Origin: an uncultured Oscillospiraceae bacterium
Lineage (GTDB): Bacteria; Bacillota; Clostridia; Oscillospirales; Oscillospiraceae
Reading direction: 5' to 3'
Length of the DNA: 64,000 nt
Assembly (NCBI GenBank): GCA_910578735.1
Contig: CAJTSQ010000005.1
Span: forward strand, 35,468-99,467
Position 1 is the stretch's first letter. Every line of letters starts with the position of its first letter. Position numbers and translations under genes: made by a program. The notes below the pieces were generated by a model. The model ran no database searches, was not told where the DNA came from, and worked only from the letters and a program-made list of their open reading frames with translations. Below, piece after piece: positions 1 through 7,636 of the stretch.

Positions 1-1323
1 CGCCCCCACCCCGTCGGACAGCCAGGAGCCGAAGGGGCCGAAGGTGACCACGAACATAATGAGCATGGTACACAGGAACAGGGGGATGGCCAGCACCCGG
101 TGGGTCACCACCTTGTCAATCTTCTCGCTGAAGGTGAGCTCCCCAGGCACGCCCCCCTTCTCCACCGAGGCGGCCACCACCCTCTGGATGTACTGGTAGC
201 GGCTGTCGGCGATGAGGGTCTCCCGGTCGCCCAGGTCGCTGGAGTTCTCATACTCCGCCACCAGGGCGTCCAGCCTGGTTTTCACCTCCGGGGGCAGGGC
301 CAGCGCCTGCTCTACAATGCTGTCCCCCTCCAGCAGCTTGATGGAGGCCCAGTGGGCGGGGAGATTCGCCGCATAGGCGTAGTCGTGGAGCAGCTCGCCC
401 ATGCGGTGGTGGATGTCGTGGGTGTAGTCGTCGTAGAGGTCATCGGGCTCGATGGTCACCCCCAGGTGCATCTGCCTGTGGGCGGTGTGCATCAGCTCCT
501 CCACCCCCTCGCCGGTGCGGGCGGTGATGGGGATCACCGGCACCCCCAGCTCCTTGGACAGCCGGTCCACATCGATCCTGTCCCCCCGCTTCTCCACCTC
601 GTCCATAAAGTTGAGGGCCACCACCGTGGGCCGCTCCAGCTCCAGCAGCTGGATGGTAAGGTACAGGTTGCGCTCCAGGTTGGTGGCGTCCACAATGTCG
701 ATGACGCAGTCGGGAGCCTCACCGATGATGAAGTCCCGGGCCACAATCTCCTCCATGGAGTAGGGGGACAGGGAGTAGATGCCGGGCAGGTCCACCACCG
801 TCACCGTCCGGTCGCCGATGCGGGTCTCCCCCTCTTTCTTCTCCACGGTGACGCCCGGCCAGTTGCCCACATACTGGTTGGAGCCGGTGAGGGCGTTGAA
901 CAGGGTGGTCTTGCCGCAGTTGGGGTTGCCCGCCAGGGCCACCCGCATCCGGCGCTTGTCATGCTCGCTGGGGTCGTAGCGGCCGCCGTGCTCGGCCAAC
1001 TCGTGCTCGTGGGCCCGGAGCTGGCGGCGGGCGGTCTCCGGGTCTCGGCGGGTCATGGCCGCCCGGGCCGCGCCGGTCTCCCTGGGCCGGGGCTGCCCCA
1101 TGACGATCTGGCCCGCGTCCTCCTTCCGCAGGGACAGCTCATACCCCCGGAGCGTGACCTCAATAGGGTCCCCCAGAGGGGCGATTTTGGTGATCTTCAC
1201 CTCGGTGCCCGGGGTGAGGCCCATGTCCACCAGGCGGCGCTTCACCGTGCCCGATTTATTGCCAATGGAGAGGATCGTCCCGCTCTGTCCGGGAAACAGG
1301 TCCTCCAGTGTTCGTTTGTCCAT
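1..1323 (-). CDS. feoB: FeoA-FeoB fusion ferrous iron transporter (partial, 3' end off the window)
   Basis: Cytoplasmic GTPase and membrane permease that takes up Fe(II). Reading from the ATG at 1323, about 75 residues of an SH3-like FeoA domain come first, followed after a linker by the FeoB G domain: G1 GNPNCGKT at residues 132-139, G3 DLPG, and G4 NFMD. The helical spacer follows and the first membrane helix begins just before the window edge, so 441 codons are present and the permease core is missing. In many bacteria FeoA is a separate small protein; here it is fused to the N terminus, an arrangement known in some anaerobes. The domain calls are certain; I see no Fur box or other regulator. 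Confidence 0.95.
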   Translation of the reverse strand, partial: MDKRTLEDLFPGQSGTILSIGNKSGTVKRRLVDMGLTPGTEVKITKIAPLGDPIEVTLRGYELSLRKEDAGQIVMGQPRPRETGAARAAMTRRDPETARRQLRAHEHELAEHGGRYDPSEHDKRRMRVALAGNPNCGKTTLFNALTGSNQYVGNWPGVTVEKKEGETRIGDRTVTVVDLPGIYSLSPYSMEEIVARDFIIGEAPDCVIDIVDATNLERNLYLTIQLLELERPTVVALNFMDEVEKRGDRIDVDRLSKELGVPVIPITARTGEGVEELMHTAHRQMHLGVTIEPDDLYDDYTHDIHHRMGELLHDYAYAANLPAHWASIKLLEGDSIVEQALALPPEVKTRLDALVAEYENSSDLGDRETLIADSRYQYIQRVVAASVEKGGVPGELTFSEKIDKVVTHRVLAIPLFLCTMLIMFVVTFGPFGSWLSDGVGA

Positions 1324-1352
1324 ACATATCCCCCCTTTACTGTCAGGCAGCA

Positions 1353-1380
1353 TGAATGGGCGGCCAAAGGCCGCCCCTAC
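1353..1380. repeat. short palindromic repeat (REP-like), copy 1
   Basis: Inverted repeat GGGCGGCC-AAA-GGCCGCCC with a right end of CCTAC, lying between feoAB and the dtd stop. It matches the family of palindromes found at 13162, 18558, 21252 and 23074. The left end is degenerate. Confidence 0.6.
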
Positions 1381-1820
1381 GGTTTGTCAGTATCAAACAG
1401 GATGGTCACCGGCCCGTCATTGACGGAGGCCACCTGCATATCCGCCCCGAACCGGCCGTGTTCCACCCGAAAGCCCCTGGCCCGGCACTGGTCCAGAAAG
1501 CGCTGGTACAGCGGCACAGCCAAGTCGGGCTTGGCAGCGCGGGAGAAGCCGGGGCGGCGGGAGGAGGTGTCGGCGTAGAGGGTGAATTGGGACACCACCA
1601 GCAGCGCGCCTCCCACCTGCTCCAGGTTTAAGTTCATTTTTTCGTTTTCGTCCTCGAATATCCGCAGATTGCAGATTTTTTCTGCCAGTTTGTCGCATGT
1701 GGCCTGGGTGTCCTCCGGGCCCACGCCCAGCAGCACCAGAAAACCCTTCTCAATGGCCCCCACCGTCTCTCCGCCGATGGTGACGGAGGCGGAGGTGACC
1801 CGGGTGACAACTGCACGCAT
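1377..1820 (-). CDS. dtd: D-aminoacyl-tRNA deacylase
   Basis: Hydrolyses D-amino acids (and mischarged glycine) from tRNA in the cytoplasm, a proofreading enzyme. The 147-residue length is normal for DTD. The family signatures are visible: SQFTLYAD at residues 77-84 and the substrate-pocket motif NDGPVT at 134-139 (usually NxGPVT). It lies downstream of relA on the same strand, the order seen in Bacillus (relA-dtd), with a 184 bp gap that contains a palindromic repeat. The start is ATG at 1820 with the expected MRAVVTRV opening of the family. Confidence 0.97.
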   Translation of the reverse strand: MRAVVTRVTSASVTIGGETVGAIEKGFLVLLGVGPEDTQATCDKLAEKICNLRIFEDENEKMNLNLEQVGGALLVVSQFTLYADTSSRRPGFSRAAKPDLAVPLYQRFLDQCRARGFRVEHGRFGADMQVASVNDGPVTILFDTDKP

Positions 1821-1938
1821 GGGATCACGTCCTTTGTTGATGTTTTGTAGGGCGCGACAACCCGGCGCGCCGTTTGTTTCGCTGTTTTAAACCTGTAACA
1901 CGGGCCGCCTGGGCCATCGGCCCCACACCCCGCCAATG

Positions 1939-1966
1939 GTAGGGACGCATCACGATGCGTCCCTAC
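1939..1966. repeat. short palindromic repeat with tandem tail (REP-like), copy 2
   Basis: Perfect 12 bp inverted repeat GTAGGGACGCAT / ATGCGTCCCTAC around a CACG loop, followed to about 1992 by two further CGTCCCTAC units spaced 12 bp apart. It sits between dtd and relA and could act as an mRNA-stabilising or terminating hairpin. Confidence 0.6.
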
Positions 1967-2004
1967 AAGCGTCCCTACGAACGTCCCTACGTGCGCCCAG
2001 GCGC

Positions 2005-4242
2005 CTATTTCCCCGCCGCCCGCGCCACGTGGTACACGCCCTGAATATTGTTCAGCTTGTTGATGACTCCCTCCAGCTCGCTCTTGTCCTTTACCTCCAC
2101 CACCATATTGATGGAGGCGTGGCCATCGGGCATGGAGCGGGCGGACAGGGCGGACACCTTCACCTGGGCGGTGGACAGGGCCATCGCTACATCCAGGGTC
2201 AGGTTATCCCGGTCCTTGGCGGACAGCTCCAGGGAGGTCTTGTAGTTGGGCAGCTTGCTGTCCACCCAAGACACCTTGACCCAGCGGGCCTCCTCCTCGG
2301 GCTTGCGCCGGTCGGGGTGGGCGTTGGGGCAGTCGGCCCGGTGGACAGACACGCCATAGCCCCGGGTGATGAAGCCGATCACCGGGTCTCCGGGGACAGG
2401 GGTGCAGCACTTGGCGAACTTCACCAGGCAGTTGCCCAACCCCTCCACAATGATGCCGGAATCGGAGTGTTTCGGTTTGACCGCTCCGTGGGCCTCGGAG
2501 GGGGCGGCGTTGCCGGGCATGATAACGCTCTCCTCCAGGGTGCGGGCGGCGGCGGCCGCCTTCTCCGCCTGGAGCCGGCCCAGCCGCTGCATCTCATCCC
2601 GGATGCGGGCCACCGACTTGGAGGCGGTGGTGCCGCCGTAGCCGATGGCGGCGTAGAGCTCGTCCAGGGTGCCGCAGCGCAGCTTGTGAAGCAGATGGGG
2701 CAGCACCTCGTCATTGGTGATGGCGGACAGGGGCAGCTTATAGTGCTTCAGCTCCGATTCAAAGGCCGCCCGGCCGGTGGCGATGTTCTCCTCCCGCCGC
2801 TCCTTTTTGAACCACTGGCGGATTTTATTTCGGGCCTCGTTGGACTTGCACAGCGCCAGCCAGTCCCGGCTGGGACCCTTGGCGGACTTGGAGGTGAGCA
2901 CCTCCACAATGTCTCCGTTGGACAGTTTGTAGTCGTAGGGCACCATCCGTCCGTTCACCCGGGCCCCCACCATGTGATTGCCCACGGCGGAGTGGATGTT
3001 GTAGGCAAAGTCGATAGGGGTAGCCCCCTGGGGCAGGCTCTTCACATCCCCGTTGGGGGTAAAGACGAACACCTCGTCGGCAAAGAGGTCCACCTTCAGG
3101 GTGGAGACAAACTCCTCCGCATCGGTGTCCTGCTGGCCCTCCAGCAGCTTGCGTACCCACTCGAATTCGTGCTCGGTTCCCAGGTTCCGGTTGGCCATCC
3201 CCTGCTTATACTTCCAGTGGGCGGCGATGCCGTACTCGGCAGTCTGATGCATCTCCCAGGTTCTGATCTGTACCTCGAAGGGGATGCCCTCCCGGCCGAT
3301 AACGGTGGTGTGGAGGGACTGGTACATGTTGGGCTTGGGGGTTCCGATATAGTCTTTGAACCGGCCCAGCACCGGCTTGAACATGTCGTGGATGCAGCCC
3401 AGCACGTTATAGCACTCTGGGATATCGTTGACAATGACCCGAAAGGCGTACAGGTCAAAAATCTCGTCCAGCGTCTTGCTCTGGGCAAACATTTTGCGGT
3501 AAATGGAGTAGATATGCTTCACCCGGCCGTAGATCGTGCAGTGGAGGCCCTCCTGGGCCAAGCGCGCCTCAATGCGGTGCTGGATGCCCGCCAAAAACTC
3601 CTCATGGGTGGAGGAGCGCTCGGTAAGCTCGTCCTCGATCTCCTTGTACCCCACCGGGTCCAGGTAGCGCAGGGACAGGTCTTCCAGCTCCCATTTCACC
3701 TTCTGCATGCCCAGCCGGTGGGCGATGGGGGCATAGATCTCCATGGTCTCCAGGGATTTTTCCCGCTGCTTCCGGGGGGACTGGTACTCCATGGTGCGCA
3801 TGTTGTGCAGCCGGTCGCACACCTTAATGAGAATCACCCGGATATCCCGGCTCATGGCCATGAGCATTTTTCGCAGATTCTCCATCTGCTCCTCTTCCTT
3901 GGTGACAAACTGCATCTTGGTCAGCTTGGTGACCCCCTCCACCAGCTCGGCCACCGTGGGGTTGAACCGCTTGGCGATCTCCTCGTGGGTGGAAGCGGTG
4001 TCCTCAATACAGTCGTGAAGCAGGGCGGCCACCACGCTGTCGATGTCCAGCTCCAGGTCGGCCACAATCTCCGCCACGGCGACGGGATGGATGATATAGG
4101 GCTCGCCGCTCTTGCGCAGCTGGCCATGGTGGGCGGTGTCGGCGTAGGTGAAGGCGTCAAAGAGCACCTTCGTGTCCAGACTGGGCATGTAGGTGAGCAC
4201 CCGTTTTTCCAGGGTGTGATAGCGTTCTAAAATGGGGTCCAT
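2005..4242 (-). CDS. relA: bifunctional (p)ppGpp synthetase/hydrolase, RelA/SpoT family
   Basis: Makes and degrades the stringent-response alarmone (p)ppGpp. The 745 residues show the long RSH domain order: an HD hydrolase domain with an intact HD motif (LLHDCIEDT), a synthetase domain (RFKDYIGTPK, then EVQIRT), a TGS domain (VFTPNGDV), a cysteine-containing conserved region (KCCTPVPGD) and a C-terminal ACT domain. Both catalytic halves look active. I chose the ATG at 4242 because GAGGTGA precedes it; an upstream in-frame extension to 4350 would run into the preceding gene. It lies in the recJ-x-relA-dtd order typical of Firmicutes. Confidence 0.96.
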   Translation of the reverse strand: MDPILERYHTLEKRVLTYMPSLDTKVLFDAFTYADTAHHGQLRKSGEPYIIHPVAVAEIVADLELDIDSVVAALLHDCIEDTASTHEEIAKRFNPTVAELVEGVTKLTKMQFVTKEEEQMENLRKMLMAMSRDIRVILIKVCDRLHNMRTMEYQSPRKQREKSLETMEIYAPIAHRLGMQKVKWELEDLSLRYLDPVGYKEIEDELTERSSTHEEFLAGIQHRIEARLAQEGLHCTIYGRVKHIYSIYRKMFAQSKTLDEIFDLYAFRVIVNDIPECYNVLGCIHDMFKPVLGRFKDYIGTPKPNMYQSLHTTVIGREGIPFEVQIRTWEMHQTAEYGIAAHWKYKQGMANRNLGTEHEFEWVRKLLEGQQDTDAEEFVSTLKVDLFADEVFVFTPNGDVKSLPQGATPIDFAYNIHSAVGNHMVGARVNGRMVPYDYKLSNGDIVEVLTSKSAKGPSRDWLALCKSNEARNKIRQWFKKERREENIATGRAAFESELKHYKLPLSAITNDEVLPHLLHKLRCGTLDELYAAIGYGGTTASKSVARIRDEMQRLGRLQAEKAAAAARTLEESVIMPGNAAPSEAHGAVKPKHSDSGIIVEGLGNCLVKFAKCCTPVPGDPVIGFITRGYGVSVHRADCPNAHPDRRKPEEEARWVKVSWVDSKLPNYKTSLELSAKDRDNLTLDVAMALSTAQVKVSALSARSMPDGHASINMVVEVKDKSELEGVINKLNNIQGVYHVARAAGK

Positions 4243-4268
4243 AAAATCACCTCGGTGTGAGTTGAGAT

Positions 4269-4736
4269 TTAAGAGAGGGGAGTCCAACGCCACCAGACAA
4301 AGTGCCCCCACTCCTGTGTCACCTGAAATAATCTGCCGCACCTGGCGCACTGCACCGGATAGTCTCCGGTGTAATGCTCGTTCACCGTACAGTCCAGGAT
4401 GCGCACGCGGCCCCGTTCCGCCTCCTCCCAGGGGTCAAAGATGCAGTCGCCTTGGGGGAGGGGGTACAGGCAGCAGGGACAAGCCTCGCTGTCCCTGTGA
4501 AATTGAATCGTTTGCAGGGCCAAATCGACAAACCGCCGGTTGGGGGCCAATCCGCCTCCCAGTACAATATGCTCAGCTGCCTGCCTGATCTCTGCCAGGT
4601 GGGGTACAAGGGGAAGTATCCGCGTCCGCTCTTGGCCCAGATGGATGACCTCGCAGGAGGCATACCATATCCTCTGGGGGTCCTGAGACAGCAGGTCCTC
4701 CAAAATCATTTCCGCCGGCCGCGCTGATCGGTTCAT
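4269..4736 (-). CDS. small cysteine-rich, probably zinc-binding protein of unknown function
   Basis: A 155-residue protein I do not recognise. It has two cysteine clusters, C86-P-C88-C89 and C130-x-x-C133, plus Cys98 and Cys116, suggesting a split zinc ribbon, and a tryptophan-rich tail (FVWWRW). No signal peptide or membrane segment. Its start codon overlaps the recJ stop (ATGA), and relA begins 26 bp after its stop, so it is translationally coupled inside a recJ-relA operon, in the place that apt occupies in Bacillus. A nucleic-acid-related role is possible from context only. Confidence 0.8.
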   Translation of the reverse strand: MNRSARPAEMILEDLLSQDPQRIWYASCEVIHLGQERTRILPLVPHLAEIRQAAEHIVLGGGLAPNRRFVDLALQTIQFHRDSEACPCCLYPLPQGDCIFDPWEEAERGRVRILDCTVNEHYTGDYPVQCARCGRLFQVTQEWGHFVWWRWTPLS

Positions 4737-6799
4737 AACTCCTCCAGCACCCTCCGCAGGCGCTTGATGATCTCTGAGGCCTCCAAATCCACCTTATGCT
4801 CCACCTGGCACAGGGTGATCTGGATGCGGTCCACCCGCCGGTTCATGTTAATGAGCCCCCGCTCCTCCAGCACCTCCAGGCACAGCATAGTGCGGGCGGG
4901 GATCTCCCGCTGGCGGGTGGCCCGGGAGACCGCCCGGGCGATGCGGGCGGGGGTGTCCTCCACCACGGTGCAGCCGGTGGACTGCCGCTCCAGCCAGCGG
5001 TACAGGCCCACAAAGTCCCCCCGGCTGGGGAGGAGGAACCGGGCTTCCTCGCAGGTGAGGGCCTCCCCCCGGCTGTATTTGTCATAGATGGCTTGCTCCA
5101 GCTGGGCCCGGGAGGGGGCCAGCCGCAGGTCCACCACCTGGAGCTGGACGGTGCGCGCCCCCCGGAAGTCGTTGATCTGGGGGTAAAAGACCAGGTCCAC
5201 CCGGCAGCCGGGGTAGAGGCCCAGGTCGGCCCCCTGGCTGGAGAAGTAGATGGCGTCCAGCGGAACGCCCCGGCTCTCCAGCCGCAGCTTCAGATGCCGT
5301 CCCCGGCCCACCTGGGACATGGTGTGCACCTGAGCCCCCTGGAGCAGGAACACCGGCCGGGGATTGCCCGTGCCGCAGGGCTCCAGCAGATCCAGGGACT
5401 CCACCGCCTCCACGGTCAGCATCTGGGGGGCCACCGCCATGTCCACCTCCAGCACCGAGGGCAGCTCCTCCCCGCGGCAGGTCTCCGCCACCGCCCTGCG
5501 CAGGGCCTGGGCCAGGGCGGGAATATTCTCCTCCCGCACCGTAAAGCCGGCGGCCAGGGCATGGCCCCCGAAGTTCTCCAGCAGCGGGCCGCAGGCGGAC
5601 AGCAGTTCAAACAGGTTGATATCCCCCCAGGAGCGGCAGGAGCCCTTGCCTGTGCCGCCGTCCAGGCAGATCATAAAGCAGGGGCAGGCGTACTTCTCCG
5701 CCAGGCGGGAGGCCACAATGCCCACCACCCCCTGGTGCCACTGCTTGCCCGCCAATACAATGGCCCCCTGCTGGGGGGCTTCGGTGAGGTGCTGGACGCA
5801 TTGCTGAAAGATTTCGCTCTCAATGCCCTGCCGCTCCCGATTGAGCTCACACAGCTGGGCGGCCAGCTCCTCCGCCCGGCCCGGGTCGTGGGTCATGAGC
5901 AGGTCCACCGCCACCTCCGCCATACCCATCCGGCCGGAGGCGTTGATCCGGGGGGCCAGGGTGTAGCCCACCGCCACGGAGGTGACCGGCTTATCCTCCA
6001 GCCCGGCGCACCGGAGCAGGGCGGCCAGCCCCACCCGGCGGGGCGGGTCCAGCCTGGCCAGGCCCCGGCTGACGATGGCCCGGTTCTCCCCCGTCATGGG
6101 CATCACATCGGCCACCGTGCCCACAGCGGCCAAGTCGCAAAATTCCTCAAAAACCGCCTGGGCCTCCCCCTGTCCCGCCACCGACACAGCCAGCATCAGG
6201 GCCACTCCCACTCCAGCCAATCCTTTAAAGGGATAGGGACAGTCAGGCCGGTGGGGGTCCACCACCGCGGCGGCGGGAGGAAGCTCCTCCTTGCAGGCGT
6301 GGTGGTCGGTGATGACCACATCGATCCCCAGGCGGTTGGCCAAGGCGGTCTCCTCCACGGCGGTAATACCGCAGTCTACCGTAATAATCAGGGCTACTCC
6401 CTGCTGAGACAGATAGGTCACTGCCTCGCGGTTCAGGCCATAGCCCTCCTCCAGGCGGCTGGGGATGTAGGGGACCACCTGTCCCCCCCGGGCGGACAGG
6501 AACTGGGTGAGCAGGCAGGTGGCGGTAATCCCATCCACGTCGTAGTCGCCATAGACGGCGATGCGCTCCCCCTGTTCCAGGGCCCGCCGCACCCGCGGGA
6601 CCGCCTTGTCCATGTCCCGCAGGAGCATGGGGTCGAAGACCGGCTCCTCCTCCGGGGAAAACAGCTTTCTGGCCTCCTCCGGGCGGACGATCCCCCTGGC
6701 GGACAGCAGCCCCGCCAGCAGGGGGGGCAGTCCCGCCGCCTCCAGAGCCTGCTGCCCCGGCGGGCAGGGGGCCGCCACCTTCCACTGCTTGTATTTCAT
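4733..6799 (-). CDS. recJ: single-stranded-DNA-specific exonuclease RecJ
   Basis: 5'-3' exonuclease of recombination and mismatch/base-excision repair. The 688 residues contain the DHH-family motifs: GDYDVDG at residues 84-90, VDCGIT, and TDHH near residue 163, which bind the catalytic metals, then the DHHA1 and OB-fold regions. The start ATG at 6799 follows AGGTG. It heads the minus-strand operon; a good promoter (6872-6901) lies 73 bp upstream. The length is between the E. coli enzyme and the longer Bacillus form. Confidence 0.96.
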   Translation of the reverse strand: MKYKQWKVAAPCPPGQQALEAAGLPPLLAGLLSARGIVRPEEARKLFSPEEEPVFDPMLLRDMDKAVPRVRRALEQGERIAVYGDYDVDGITATCLLTQFLSARGGQVVPYIPSRLEEGYGLNREAVTYLSQQGVALIITVDCGITAVEETALANRLGIDVVITDHHACKEELPPAAAVVDPHRPDCPYPFKGLAGVGVALMLAVSVAGQGEAQAVFEEFCDLAAVGTVADVMPMTGENRAIVSRGLARLDPPRRVGLAALLRCAGLEDKPVTSVAVGYTLAPRINASGRMGMAEVAVDLLMTHDPGRAEELAAQLCELNRERQGIESEIFQQCVQHLTEAPQQGAIVLAGKQWHQGVVGIVASRLAEKYACPCFMICLDGGTGKGSCRSWGDINLFELLSACGPLLENFGGHALAAGFTVREENIPALAQALRRAVAETCRGEELPSVLEVDMAVAPQMLTVEAVESLDLLEPCGTGNPRPVFLLQGAQVHTMSQVGRGRHLKLRLESRGVPLDAIYFSSQGADLGLYPGCRVDLVFYPQINDFRGARTVQLQVVDLRLAPSRAQLEQAIYDKYSRGEALTCEEARFLLPSRGDFVGLYRWLERQSTGCTVVEDTPARIARAVSRATRQREIPARTMLCLEVLEERGLINMNRRVDRIQITLCQVEHKVDLEASEIIKRLRRVLEEL

Positions 6800-6871
6800 T
6801 GGTGGTCACCTCCCGCCCTCTCTCCGCGCGTCCCGGAGCGGAGCGCACAGGATATGATTATGAACTTTATT

Positions 6872-6901
6872 ATTATAGCATAGGGGCCCGGTATGTTTCA
6901 A
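6872..6901 (-). promoter_or_regulatory. sigma-A promoter for recJ
   Basis: On the minus strand TTGAAA (6901-6896), an 18 bp spacer and TATAAT (6877-6872). It begins right after the signal peptidase terminator hairpin and reads toward recJ. Confidence 0.75.
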
Positions 6902-6909
6902 GACAAAAT

Positions 6910-6949
6910 ACACCCCTCCAGACCGGAAAATCCCGGCCGGGAGAGGTGT
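6910..6949 (-). terminator. terminator after signal peptidase
   Basis: Imperfect long hairpin (ACACC...CCGG against CCGG...GGTGT) immediately after the lepB stop, followed on the minus strand by TATTTTG. Confidence 0.7.
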
Positions 6950-6955
6950 TTGCCA

Positions 6956-7546
6956 TTATACTGCCCCGAAGCGGTCCAGGGGCCACAGGGCCAGCACCGC
7001 TTTCCCCAGGATATAGTCGCTGTCGATGGGGCCCAGCCTGTCGTCCCGGCTGTCGGTAGAATTGTTGCGGTTGTCCCCCATGACAAAGACAGAGTTCTCA
7101 GGGACCTCCCAATGGGTATGCTGCATGGCGGCCCCGTAGGGGAGATACATCTCCTCCCGGATATAGGGCTCGTCCAGGGGCTGGCCGTCCACATAAACGG
7201 TGCCGGAGGCATAATCCACATCCACCGTCTGTCCCCCCGTGGCGATGACCCGCTTGACGATGGCCCGGGGCTCGTTCCAGCCGGGCAGAACCGCGCTGGT
7301 CTTATTCAGCACCACGATATCCCCCTGCTCCGGGGTATAGCCCAGGGACCAGATCAGCATGACCTCCCCGTCCCGAAGGGTGTTGTTCATGGAGTCCCCG
7401 TCCACCCGGGTAAGCCTGGCCACGCAGTTAAACAGCACCACCGCCGCCACCACGCAGCCCAGGAACAGCTGAAGCCACTCATACAGCTCCGTCCCCGGCC
7501 GGCCGGGCTCCTCCTGTTCCTTGGGGTGACTGTTGTATTTGTCCAT
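6956..7546 (-). CDS. lepB: signal peptidase I
   Basis: Membrane serine protease that removes signal peptides from Sec-exported proteins. The 196 residues have one N-terminal membrane segment (about 24-45), the nucleophile Ser52 in GDSMNNTL, the general base Lys98 in KRVIATGG, and box E GDNRNNSTDSR. This is the short Gram-positive type with a single membrane anchor. It is a single-gene unit: its own promoter at 7580-7608 and a terminator directly behind it. Confidence 0.96.
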   Translation of the reverse strand: MDKYNSHPKEQEEPGRPGTELYEWLQLFLGCVVAAVVLFNCVARLTRVDGDSMNNTLRDGEVMLIWSLGYTPEQGDIVVLNKTSAVLPGWNEPRAIVKRVIATGGQTVDVDYASGTVYVDGQPLDEPYIREEMYLPYGAAMQHTHWEVPENSVFVMGDNRNNSTDSRDDRLGPIDSDYILGKAVLALWPLDRFGAV

Positions 7547-7579
7547 CGGGGCACCTCTTTTCTCTGTGTTGTGAGTGGT

Positions 7580-7608
7580 ATTATAACCGGTTTGCCGGAA
7601 AAAAGCAA
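7580..7608 (-). promoter_or_regulatory. sigma-A promoter for lepB
   Basis: Minus strand TTGCTT (7608-7603), a 17 bp spacer and TATAAT (7585-7580), about 35 bp before the lepB ATG. Confidence 0.8.
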
Positions 7609-7636
7609 CTGGAAAGGCGCTCTCTCATAGGAGGCC

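Noticed and set aside
1939..1992. Tandem CGTCCCTAC units as a possible mini CRISPR
   Set aside because: Units are 9 bp, spacers 3 bp, no cas genes; they are the tail of a palindromic repeat.
100..6883. Very long plus-strand open frames (100-1578, 1936-4230, 4796-6883) opposite feoB, relA and recJ
   Set aside because: They are mirror frames of high-GC codon usage opposite firmly identified genes, rich in His/Gly/Val/Leu with no domain pattern.
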